A DNA stretch of 64,000 bases from Halichondria panicea (lineage: Eukaryota; Porifera; Demospongiae; Suberitida; Halichondriidae), in assembly GCF_963675165.1 (NCBI RefSeq), contig NC_087393.1, forward strand, positions 3,663,502 through 3,727,501, in the 5' to 3' direction. Position numbers and translations under genes: made by a program. Positions 45,461 through 55,896 of the stretch are shown one piece after another (the stretch's first letter is position 1; each line of letters opens with the position of its first letter). The notes below the pieces were generated by a model that saw only the letters and a list, made by a program, of their open reading frames with translations, did no database searches and had not been told where the DNA came from.

Positions 45461-46330
45461 TCTGTTTAAGTAGTCTAAAGTTGAAGCTTCTTCTACAGTC
45501 ACAATGTTTCTCTGAATGAAAAATGACTCTGTACTGTGTAGCTACTAGATACGTGTGTCTAAAAGTGGACGCGCACGCGCAGATGATCCCGCGGCGTGAT
45601 TCTGAACCAACCTCTTATATTTATCACTAAATAGTGGACCCCTCTGTTATAGCGGACAGCATGCCTTGTACCTGTAACCATACTATCTAACTCGCATCCA
45701 GAACTACGGCATGAGGGTCACCCTTAGCCTCGATCCCAGGCCGCACTTCCCGCTAGGGACGGTGGAGGAGGCTAGGTCACCCTGGGCTAGGACTCGAAGG
45801 TTTTATTGTTTCGTTTTTTGCACTCCATCTCGGGGCGTCAAAAAAAAACAAAAAAGGATTATAACAAGTTACACAAGTAAGGCGTTCATTGTTGCAGTAT
45901 TGATTCCATTGTATATAGCCAGCTCTGCAGCGATAACTGCCTTACGGCGAGAGGATCTGGCTCCTCGTATTGCCTGGATCGAGGATCTAAGCAATGAAAA
46001 GGAGAGGCGGCATCTTAACCAGTTGAGAGTCTTGCAGTAAGGGTTGTCCCATTTGTGCGAGAGCAGGGAAGCCAATCTTTTATAGAAGGTTGTGGCCTCT
46101 CTGCCCATCCCTCCAGTGGTAGACATTACCAAAGGTGTGAATGATGTATGTTCTATTTCTCGTACTCTCTGTTTGTAGGATATTTTCTTTTCTCTCTCGT
46201 GTTTCTTATAGCAAGCTGTTAGTGAGCCTTTGTTTGATGGGGCATGGGGATTGAACACTTTTACATCAAAGTAGGTCTTTTCAAGTCTGCCTCCCCATAC
46301 CCGGTTTGCTGAGCTGTCAAGACGAGCTCC

Positions 46331-46719
46331 TTCTTGAGTGTTGCATTCCGGAGTGTTTCTCCATTAATTGATTGGCTGCAGGTCTGGTTCTATGCGAACA
46401 TCGTTGCATACTTCAGGACTCCAAGTTCATCGTTGCGTAGCCAGCTAGGACGGACTACTCTTGAACAGCATAGAGAAGAGCTAATGCTGGTACAAGTCCA
46501 CCGCAGCATGATTAAAGATGCACCTAAGTACATGCAAGAACTTTTCACCAAGACTTCTGAATATAGACAAGCACAAGTGTCAACTCGTGGACATGATAAC
46601 CTCCACCTCCCAAGACTATCCACTGAGCACTCATGCAGGAAAGGTTTCGAGCAATAAAGTACAACTCTCTTCCTCAAGAGACAGTACCAGCGTTCACTTC
46701 AATGTCTGACTGCAACTAA
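46331..46719 (+). mobile_element. LINE ORF2 C-terminal fragment, unit 2
   Basis: Same fragment as at 43207-43601 (LGRTTLEQHREELMLVQVH, TRGHDNLHLPRLST) with a 3-nt CAT/TGC difference before the RKGFEQ end. It is followed at 46805-46835 by AAGTTATCTATCTATCTAAC, a simple-repeat tail of the sort that ends many LINEs. Confidence 0.6.
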
Positions 46720-46958
46720 ACTAATAACTAAAACTTAATACTTTTTGTTGTTTTTTTGACAGGACCTGCATTAAAACCCACACTGTGGATGCAGCATTTC
46801 CTGTCCAAATAAAAAGTTATCTATCTATCTAACCCCGAATAGCGGACACCTCTAAACTCCGAACAACACTTGCACGAAAGATACATGGTTTCATAGGAAT
46901 GGGTGTGGTTAGGAAGGGCTGGTATGAAAAACCAAATCAATGGGTGTGACAGTTATCA

Positions 46959-48084
46959 ATTAACGTCATCATTGCCCAGATGAATGCTCTCTAGAAACTG
47001 TGTTGGAAAAACAATACCTAATGTGAACTCTTAAATTATTGAAAACTAGTTGAACTTGAGTAGTGTAGTCAAAATTGCCATATAATGATGATGCTGTGAT
47101 TGATTCAGGATAGACACACTTTTTATGTGAGTAACATCCATGGTACTTAGCTAGGTAAGTTACTCATTAAATATGCCGTAAAACGTATTTTTCGTAGCAC
47201 TGACGACGAGGACATCTGACTGTTGATGTATTATACAAAATGTGGCTTATTTTGTGCTCACGTCTCTCTTGACTAGTACGTCTCGACTCTCAATGAATTG
47301 ACAGGAACAATTTTACATGTTATGTGGGAATGGCACTCAACATGTTATATACCCAATTAAAAAAGTGTCAACTATTATTCAATCAGTCTGATTTTGATTT
47401 GCTGGTGGTGGTTGGTGGACAGGGGATGCCCAAGAACTTGCACACCTCGGCCTGTACTCTCTGGTGCTCTCTGTGAGGGGGCGGTATGTGATTGGTCAAC
47501 ATTCCACATAGACCTACTACTGTATAGCGCGAAATATTTGAGGCACTTAAATTTCGTGGAATCGCCTTTAAAAATAATACATTTCGTGGGCAATCTTTAG
47601 AATTTTCTTGAACACTAGTTACTGCAACTAGGAACCACTACATGTAAAACTAACGGAATCAGTTCAGTATTTAGATCGTAGTGTAGTCAAAATTGCCATA
47701 TAATTATTGCTGTGATTGATTCAGGATAGACACACTTTTTATGCCTCGATGCGCATGCGCAAGCGAGCTATACGGTAGTGTGTTTGTGTGTGTCTGTAGA
47801 CTGCTACAGCTGCTCAAGGATCAATGAAGTGCAAGTAAGAGTTTCTATAGGCTTCCATGCAGTCATGTTTTCGTGGATTTTAATTCGTGGATTTACAAAA
47901 TAATGCTAGAGTTATGTCTAGTTTTGCTTACTTGGAATGCCATTGTAGCCTTTTCAGAAGAGCATGTAGCCAAACTTGTTTACCGAGTGTTGCTACTCTA
48001 CTAAGTAGTTAGCTCTACACTAGAACGCTACCTATTAGTAGCTGCAAGAGTGAGAAGAGAGCTGCAAGGCTCTGCTGATGGCAT
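46959..48084. other. Repeat-rich intergenic stretch
   Basis: Contains two copies of GTGATTGATTCAGGATAGAC (47096, 47709), a 130-bp block at about 47165-47285 repeated at 48838-48975 (GGACATCTGACTGTTGATGT, TTTTGTGCTCACGTCTCTCT), and a possible MITE with TAGCGCGAAAT and TTTCGTGG motifs at 47515-47600. No gene supported. Confidence 0.5.
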
Positions 48085-48609
48085 CATAGATAGAGTAGAG
48101 AGGGATTGGAAACGGAAGTACCCTCAAAGTACCATCCGTGTATCTCCGCGGTTTTAATCGAGGCTTACTTTTTAACACAAGGGCTAAACATGAATAATTC
48201 ATGAGAATTGTCTGTAAGAAGTCCACGAGCAGTTCTGCTGTTAAACATAAACTTTCATTTCATACTTAAGGCCATTTGGGACACAGGACACTATTTAGTT
48301 ACACAGCCTTAGCTATATCAAAGGTACTATAGGAACACAAGCATGAAAAAGCGCTCTGTGTATCTCTAGCTACTTCACGACAATCAAGATTATATTTTCT
48401 TCGTTTCCAATTGATACTTACTATCAGGGGACATGTGATTCAGTAATGGGGGTAGCTCTGAGATGTATGCATTGGACACAACAAGTTTCCCAGGATTTTT
48501 GCGGGAGTTATGAGGAGATACACAGATGGTCCCAGAGCCACTACGTAGACTTCATTGTAAAACATTACGTGAATCACTTCCGTTTCCAATCCTCTCTACT
48601 CTATATATG
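48085..48609. mobile_element. CATAGAT-end MITE, TSD ATGGCAT
   Basis: A 525-bp element with left end CATAGATAGAGTAGAGAGGG, then ATTGGAAACGGAAGT, and right end ACTTCCGTTTCCAATCCTCT … CTATATATG. ATGGCAT flanks it at 48078-48084 and 48610-48616. Non-coding. Confidence 0.85.
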
Positions 48610-48616
48610 ATGGCAT

Positions 48617-49382
48617 AGACTTGAACTTTTGCCATCGATCGTTTTTAACAACAATCATGGTCGATCATTACCCACTCTTTGAGTTTGCATGCATCAAATT
48701 GAAAAAATGTTCATCATGTGTATAAAATTAAGCTTTATGTTATGTAGCCTTGGCATCTCCACCGAGGCATCAGCACCTGCGGCGCTTTCATTATAACATT
48801 ACCCTTCCACTTAGGTATTATAACTAGCGAGGTTTCTCATTAAATACGACACGTAAAAAGTATTTTTGTAGCACATAGCTGGATGCAAGTATACACGACG
48901 CGGAGGACATCTGACTGTTGATGTATTATACAACATGTGGTTTATTTTGTGCTCACGTCTCTCTTGACTAGTACATGATGCATTTCTTGACGGCCTACAT
49001 GTAGAACTAACGGAAGCAGTTCAGTATTTAGTTCTAGAACTGTAATTATGATAAATAATGGCTTTTCTACTTATGTAGATCTAGCCAAGCTATTAAAATG
49101 ATGTGTAATGATAAGTACAAACGTTTGCCATACGCTGCCAGGTACGGAGATGTCTTTCTCATAACTACACACAGATGCATAAATTAACATTTCAAAACTA
49201 CACTTTGTATAGGCCATTATGTGAATTGCATGGACCATACAACTAATAATTAGACATACGTTTTGTTCCCGAACGTGCACTGAGCGGTGAGGGAGAGAGT
49301 GAGCCCCGACAGGAACACCAAAACAACCTGAATTGGTGCAATTCCTAAATGACCACTTATCTGCACATAATTACACTATACA
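48617..49382. other. Intergenic, repeat copy only
   Basis: Holds the second copy of the 130-bp block named under 46959-48084. No gene supported. Confidence 0.45.
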
Positions 49383-49594
49383 GGGTGTCATACAGGATTT
49401 TGAAGTAGAGGGGAGAAATAAGGCATGCTTTTTAAAGTAACCAGAACATGTTGCTAAAAAAAGGTCAACTGTTATTTCAATTGGCAGCTATGGACACTCA
49501 GTCATACAACTAGTACCTAAATGCAAATTTTAGGGGAGGGGATTGGAGCCAGAGGGGGACATCCTCCCTTTCCCCCTCCCCTGTATGACACCCT
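49383..49594. mobile_element. MITE with AGGGTGTCATACAGG ends
   Basis: Inverted ends AGGGTGTCATACAGG (49383) and CCTGTATGACACCCT (complement, ending 49594) frame about 210 bp; the interior is purine-rich on one side (GGAGGGGATTGGAGCCAGAG). The duplication was not resolved. A related end, CATACAGGATTTTTAGCTGG, occurs near 21090. It overlaps the predicted 3' end of the CYBC1-like gene. Confidence 0.6.
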
Positions 49595-50725
49595 AACTAT
49601 AATTATATTATTATGGTTTCTCTGTGTCCACTTAATGGGTATATTATTTGTAATACGGATAATTATCATGGTCTCTAGGCTTCTAGTTATCAGAGGTGGT
49701 AAATCGTTAATGGTCTCAAATAAGGTACACACATACGGTAGAGTGTGTGGAGAGTATACCGTGTATCCAGTTCCCCCAGGAGAGACCTTTTGCTCGTCAA
49801 TCATCACAGTCATTATCTCACTCAGCTCACTTACAACTACAATGGAGACACATAGTGTTACTAAAATCCAACCTCTTGGGGGAGCTTTATTGGGAGTACC
49901 CCAGAAATTAAAATCCTCCATGAAGCCAATCGACCTATCTGTACAATACTGACGGTTATACGTGTTACATGTAACAAATACGACACTAGACACTTATTAC
50001 AATGACTGTGGTTACGATCGAGTTACAAAATTAAGGGATACTACTATAAAGGCCTTGGACAAGTTGAAAACTACTTACTTTGCCTGCGATAGCCAAGTAA
50101 GTGTTTCCCTAGGAATCTAGAGTTCATGAGTGAAACCGTGCCCTTGTTTTTGTCAAATATCACCTCCTGCAGAGATTATCTTTTAATGACACAGGAAATA
50201 ATACCTGTCTTACAAACTGACAAAGAAACACACACACGCACACGCACAGTATAACCATTTAATGCAGAAAGGTGTAGTAAAGTCAACATACTTAAGGGAA
50301 CAAAGTAGCTGGATAATCACAGATTTAATATACCTCATACTTCTCCGTGGCAATGTAACTAAAGTATACTCCTAATGCATAGCACACATACCCCAGGTAG
50401 GGTATTTCTGTTGAGAAAAAACGGCATGATTGTGATTAGATCATACGAATGTGGACTTACCGGCTTGAGTTGATATGTAGTGTGTTAGGGCAAAAAATAC
50501 TGTAGGGAATAATGATTATACATGTACAGGTGTTTTAGATATAAATGTGGACAGTGTGTAAACACATAAGCTAGCTATTGTACTGTCATTATTACCAAGG
50601 AAGAGAAGAAGTGAGCGCCATGTTGGATTTCTCCTGTAGTGCAGCACAGTAGTGTCCCTTTGAACAGTATGTAAGAAGTAGGAAGAACCGAACAGCCTTG
50701 CTAGCAAGCTGCCCATGATATGCAT
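49517..50725 (-). CDS. CYBC1: CYBC1/EROS-like NADPH-oxidase chaperone
   Basis: In vertebrates EROS/CYBC1 is an ER membrane protein that stabilises the NOX2 gp91phox-p22phox heterodimer. Five exons join in phase: 50725-50596, 50499-50461, 50407-50334, 50166-50079 and 49836 onward. The product reads TVLHYRRNPTWRSLLLFL, two hydrophobic stretches (LLLFLVFFALTHYI; YLGYVCYALGVYFSYI), then KYEEVIFDKNKGTVSL, LSEIMTVMIDEQKV and GTGYTVY. These line up with human EROS (hydrophobic pair, EEAIFDKSTGKV, DVSVEEEKV, GKGYMVV) by memory; overall identity is modest. The start may be ATG 50725 or 50716. The last about 20 codons before the TAG at 49517 run into a MITE, so the true C-terminus may differ. The gene lies 159 bp after DUS1L on the same strand. 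Confidence 0.62.
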
Positions 50726-50883
50726 ATAGCGCTAAGAGATAGTAAAAATTGTAATGGGGTAAAGGTAGAAAACTCAATAACCATGACTGTTCAAATTCGG
50801 ACATTTAGCGATCTTTACCAAAACAAAACAATGTACATTAAATTTTATTTTGATTCATAAATAATAACATGTAAACACTTATG

Positions 50884-53800
50884 CTAGCTAGAGACAGAGC
50901 TAACAGTATGTAACTGTTCAGTTCCGAGCTCTGTCTCTTTTGCATTTGGCTCATGTGCATCTGTGAGCTGGTGTTTGCTTGTAAACCTGTGCCCTGGAAT
51001 AAAACAATATAGGTGAATAGGACGGACAGTGGGAGAAAACACAATGTCTGTTCACATACCTGGACAGTCCAATCTCTCAGTGCGACACTTGATACGACAG
51101 CACACTTTGCACAGGTTGTGAACACACTTCAAGCCCTGGGAGAGGTACAAGTATTCGTAAAACTTACAACACAGCTAGGCAAATGACTACCTTGGGGTTC
51201 CCCTTGCAATTAGCACATGTAATCCACTGCTTTTCTGTCCATAATGAGTGCATGATTAAATTATGCTCGCAGTTACTAATGAACTCACTGTTTGGGGTGG
51301 TGGGATTACCAACTTTGTTTTCTTTCTTTAGTGCATCTCGTTTGTTTTTCTGTCGCTTGGTAATCATGGCAGCCAGTTCAGCAGAGTCTGGCTCCCCCTC
51401 TCCCCCAGAAATGGACCTTGACCTCTTATGAGCTATTGACTGAGCCTCACTAAGTGGGGGGCTACAGGAAACATTATAAAGGCGAGAGATTACAACTAAT
51501 CTGAATCAAAGAAAGTAAACATGCCAGCATCAGAACAAAATGCGAAAAGTAAGTCTCAGAATCAATGGCTTATATGCTAAAAACAGTTAGACGGTGTATA
51601 CTGGTGTACAGTAGCTGTAGCATTCTCATTTTTCTTTTTCAGAGGTCTCATAACTTCTAGCTAGGTGAGAATAATTGTACCCTTGTACCCTTGTAATGTT
51701 ATACACACATTGGTCTGATGTAGGGCTGACACCTCCAATACGGTATAGCATCCAGAGTGAACTCTGACTTCAGCTCCTCCTCACTCAGTCTAGCCTGCAA
51801 AAACAAAATGATAAGCTCACACGAGTTCATGTCTCAATAGATTTTTCTCAGCTAAAACAACTGCCGCACTAAAATGTGACCTTGGAAAATTGAGAAAGAG
51901 AGACAAGCATTTAATTGAAAAAGCTACTGCGCTGTAAATGTGGGTACCTACCTCAGCCTACATGTGCTGTATGTCAACTTTGACTATTGTATTGCAACAA
52001 GTTGTGAGAGTACATCAAACAGCACCCACCCAAACAGTATACTCACTAGAAGCAGTGCTTTCATCTCCCCGGTGATTTCCTCCATGGTCTCTAAGCTCCT
52101 GGCCACACCCATACGCTCTCGGAAACAATGGAACTCAGGTTGCTTCATCCTAGCAGACAAAACAAAAGCATGCAACCATATGACAGTAACTACTACAGTA
52201 CATGATGTCTATGGTGTGTAATCAAATCATACTCACACACACAAGGAAACTTTACCCTCAGAAAGTTACTATATACCGTATTTATCGGACACTCTTCTGG
52301 GCAATTTTCGTTGTCGTTGTTCTAATACAACAGACACTCCGGGCTAGTGCAACTATTCAGTTGCACACTGTTCTATTAAACTTAGCTAGCTCGCATGCAG
52401 CTGCTTGCTTGTTCTACGGACACTTTCTATTTTGCTGTCCGATAAATTATAAGATATACGGTACATACGAAACAATGCTCAATATTGTGTACAAGTGTGT
52501 GTTGGTGCATATTATGGTGTGGGTATGACATTAATTTGAACGGTCCGTTCCCTGCTGGTTTAAGTTCTCTTGTGTGGGTGAGGGAAGAGTTCCTCTTTGA
52601 GTATGCTTGGATATGACTTTTTGGGGTATAGTTTCCTTGTGTGTGTGTGTGTGTGTGTGAGTAAGCTTTTCTGCTGGGTATACTTTCATTGTGTGTGTGG
52701 ATATGCCTTGTGTGTGTCACTGTATCTGTTTCCTAGTCTGTTTCCTAGTAGTGGCCATCCTTTTCCGTCACTTTCTACTGTCAGCATTTTAGGGTCCAGT
52801 CTTGGTAGGCCCATTTAATTTAAACTAGCTAATTTTGTCAATGACAGTCTATATGGGGATAATAGCTCTCTGGTCAATCCTTTATGAGAGAATATCGATT
52901 TTGGGGTGGCATAATATACATAAAGTCTCTAGAAGTGATAATCACATTAAAGAATCAATGCAGACTAAATGAGCCACGCTAATACCGCCACACACTCACA
53001 CGTGAAACCAGATCTTGAAGAGGTGACCTCTAACAAAGGAGATGGGACAGGGGTGTGTCCTCACTAATTGCAGGTACTCCTCGCTCACCCTCCAACATGG
53101 CGGCTGCTCCCCGGAAAACAAGGCAGGGTTGAACAGGTTTCCCTCTGTAGAGGAGATAACAAAATAACAGAATCAACCTTATTCTACAGTACACTGTTGC
53201 AGTACATGAATATTGATGGTTAACCTTTAGAGAGGCGACATCCTTTATAAGCAAACACCTAATGTAATTTTAAGCAATCAGCACACATGTCAAATAACCA
53301 CACTTGGGCAAGACTGCTGCACAGCTGTTAGGTTGTCACTTCGCCACAACGTCATACATGCCTAGCAAATGATAATGTTTAGCTATGCAAGTGAGTAACC
53401 GCAGTTTTTTCTATATCTTTGACCTACATGTACATAATATACACATGTTACAGTAGCTGATTTTAAAGAAGGGGCAGGATCATTTGATAAAAATTTAGCG
53501 ATACCATATCACAACATTCTTATGTTAAATCAAAATCACTGACAAAAAAAGGTCCTGCCGAGACTTGAACTCGGATCTTTGGATTCAAAGTCCAAGGTGC
53601 TAACCATTACACCACAGGGCCACACAGAGACTTTGTGTATATACGTGCATGTACATACCAGGGACTCACCAGCTGCCATGACTCCATCCACTCCGGTTGC
53701 TGTGAGACACCTTTCCACATCGCCATGGTACTGGATGTTGCCATTAGCAAACACTGGGATGGATACACTCTCTCTGTATAATGGGAAAGCGGGAAACATT

Positions 53801-55896
53801 GTTCAAGCTCACAGTTATGACTTTGGCATAATTTACATGTATATCACACCACCTCACAAACTGCAGCCCTACTGTGACAACATGCTTGTCCCTAGGATAT
53901 AAGATATCCAGGGGAGACTGACAATGTATATGTATACACGGTATTTTCATCCCAGGAATAATTAAACATGGTATGTCCCAAACTTGCTATCCCAAAACAG
54001 GTCCAGAGACATAATTATGTAATGTGCTCTCTGTCCCATAAAGTACTTAATTAACTACAGGTGTACAGAAACCAGTAGAATTTAACAGACATTCTTATAA
54101 TGCCGCTCTACTCACCTGACTGCTCTGACGTGCTCCCAACTAGCCAGCCCCATCTTCATTCCCCTCTGGTCCCTCGTCCGTCCATGCACCGTTAACAACT
54201 GCATGGAGAAAGAACAAACGAAAAAGTCACTACATACAACCAAGAGTTCATTAGGAATTCTTGATACAACATGTACATGTATATCCACCATTGCAAATAT
54301 TATTGTGTTGCAGTGGGAACCCTCCCACTAAAGGACAGCGTCTCTAAAAGTCAAAGGGGGTGCTCTAAAAGTATCTGAAGCTCGCTGGATCGAGCTACTG
54401 TGCCAGACTCCTCCTTAGGGGTGGACCAAGACTCGTGATATAGGAACTGTATGGTGCAATTAAGAGTCACAGGGGACTCCTCCTCACCTGGCAACCAGAT
54501 TTCTCTAACATCTTAGCGTACTGTACTGTCTTTTCAACTTCCTCAAACACTCTTATCTTACACGTTACCGGGACAGAGAGATCTCTATGAAGGAGGCCAA
54601 CTGTGTGTGTGTGGAGGGGGAGAGGGTAGTGTGAGTGGATGAGTGTGTGCGGGGTGTGTGTGTGAGGAGTGTGAGTGGATGAGTGTATGGGGGGGGTGTG
54701 TGTGTGAGGAGTGTGTGTGGATGAGTGTGTGTGGGGGGGGGAGTGTGTGTGTGAGGAGTGTGAGTGGATGAGTGTGTGGGGGGTGTGTGTGTGAGGAGTG
54801 TGAGTGGAGGAGTGTATGGGGGGGGGGTATGTGGGGATCGAGAGAGATATGCGCTGTGCGTGGAGAGATCTCTATAAAAAAGGGTGGATAAGTGTGTGGG
54901 GGGGTGTGTGTGTGTGAGTGTGTGGGGGGGTGTGTGTGTGAGGAGTGTGAGTGGATGAGTGTGGGGGGGTGTGTGTGAGGAGTGTGAGTGGATGAGTGTG
55001 TGTGGGGGGTGTGTGTGAGGAGTGTGAGTGGATGAGTGTGTGGGGGGAGGGGAGTATGTGTGTGAGGAGTGTGAGTGGATGAGTGTGTGTGGAGGGGGAG
55101 AGGGGAGTGTGAGGAGTGTGTGGGGGTCGAGAGAGATATGCGCTATGCGTGGAGAGACCTCTATAAAGAAGGCCAACTGGGAGTGTGTGTGTGTGTGGAG
55201 TGTGAGGGAGAGGGATACGTGCTGTGCGTGTGGGATCGACCATGACGTGTAGTTGAAATACATGTTATGGAGATGTTAGCATGTACATGCATGTACTATT
55301 GTGGGTCACCTGACCTGCTTATAGGGTGACCACACACAATAGACAGGTTTCACTTTAAGCAATAACTGCTTACCCATTCGTGATATTAAGTCCCACTCAT
55401 CTTGAAGGAAAGCTCCATAATGCCCTGCACAAATACACATTCAGCACACAGTCACATAACAGTCACATAACAAACAGCCAGTAACTTCACACCTTTTTTA
55501 GCAATGATCTGCGGACAGCCTAAATTGAGGTCCACTGCATCACAGTAGGGGGCAACCATCTTGGCAGCTTCCAGGAGAATAGCAGGGTCATTAGCGCAAA
55601 ACTACGGAGAAAAAACATCGTCTCAGTGTGAATTCACCAAACTAATTTTCATCTGAATAATCTACCTGTACTATAAGAGGTCTATCTTCAGGGCACACGA
55701 CCAAATTATCTTTTCGGTAATTGGGATCTCTACGAAACACAGCAGCGTGTAGCATCGGTGTGTAACAAAGTTCTGCTCCATATTTCCGACTTAACATTCG
55801 CCAGGCCAGCTCAGACTGGTCCACCATGGGAGCCACAATGTACTTGGCTCTGTTTAGGGCACCACTCCATAGTTCATAGCCTTTGAATTTGCTCAT
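50884..55896 (-). CDS. DUS1L: DUS1L: tRNA-dihydrouridine synthase 1-like, 13 exons
   Basis: FMN enzyme that reduces uridine to dihydrouridine in the tRNA D-loop. Exons (minus): 55896-55666, 55601-55493, 55424-55374, 54600-54488, 54198-54116, 53773-53670, 53144-53000, 52149-52047, 51794-51709, 51461-51289, 51234-51191, 51135-51060 and 50993-50884; all phases agree. The TIM-barrel part has [31 protein letters not shown] with the catalytic Cys, [18 protein letters not shown] and VFANGNIQ. The C-terminal part has a basic stretch ([13 protein letters not shown]) and a Cys-rich module (CANCKGNPK … [10 protein letters not shown] … CPGHR) typical of DUS1L. I start at ATG 55896; the frame further up has no ATG. 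Donor 51708 (GTGTGT) is weak. A tRNA-Gln gene lies in the sixth intron and a G/T-rich array in the third. Confidence 0.92.
52275..52462. mobile_element. MITE with ACCGTATTTATCGGACA ends in a DUS1L intron
   Basis: The left end TACCGTATTTATCGGACACT and right end (complement) TACCGTATATCTTATAATTT with ATCGGACAG are imperfect inverted repeats about 190 bp apart. Non-coding. The class is uncertain. Confidence 0.5.
53543..53550 (-). terminator. Pol III T-run terminator of tRNA-Gln
   Basis: Directly after the tRNA 3' end the minus strand reads a run of T, the standard Pol III stop signal. Confidence 0.85.
53551..53621 (-). tRNA. tRNA-Gln (anticodon TTG)
   Basis: 71 nt on the minus strand. The acceptor stem GGCCCTG/CAGGACC pairs except for a C-A at 3:70. 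The D arm contains TGTAATGGTTAGCA, the anticodon stem-loop TTGGA-CTTTGAA-TCCAA has TTG at the anticodon, and the T arm is CCGAG-TTCAAGT-CTCGG. It matches animal tRNA-Gln closely. A run of T follows at once on the minus strand (53550-53543), a Pol III terminator. No intron and no encoded CCA. It lies in DUS1L intron 6, same strand. Confidence 0.95.
54601..55235. repeat. G/T-rich array with duplicated exon-start fragments in DUS1L intron 3
   Basis: Plus-strand units combine TGTGTGTGAGGAGTGTGAGTG and GATGAGTGTGTGGGGGG with G-runs up to 9. Interspersed at about 54840-54885 and 55130-55175 are fragments such as GTGGAGAGATCTCTATAAA and AGAAGGCCAACTGGGAG that repeat the start of DUS1L exon 4 (54575-54600). 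The 232-residue Pro/His/Thr frame read on the minus strand is an artefact of this array. Confidence 0.8.

Larger units (their letters stand above)
44156..46958. repeat. Tandem duplication unit 2
   Basis: Collinear with 41031-43838 apart from small indels, for example a 17-nt insertion in unit 1 upstream of the coiled-coil gene and an AGCCTCGATCCCAGGCCGCA insertion at 45727-45775 here. Between the units, 43839-44155 matches 24770-24927 plus 26730-26880 in reverse orientation. Confidence 0.85.

Noticed and set aside
45869-46258. 129-codon minus-strand frame and the overlapping plus-strand frame at 45711-46040
   Set aside because: They lie in the transposon-like border of the tandem unit, differ by frameshifts between units, and match nothing recognised.
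54565-55263. 232-codon minus-strand frame rich in Pro, His, Thr and Ser
   Set aside because: It is direct read-through of the G/T array in a DUS1L intron; no codon-level conservation, and its only exon-like part is the edge of exon 4.
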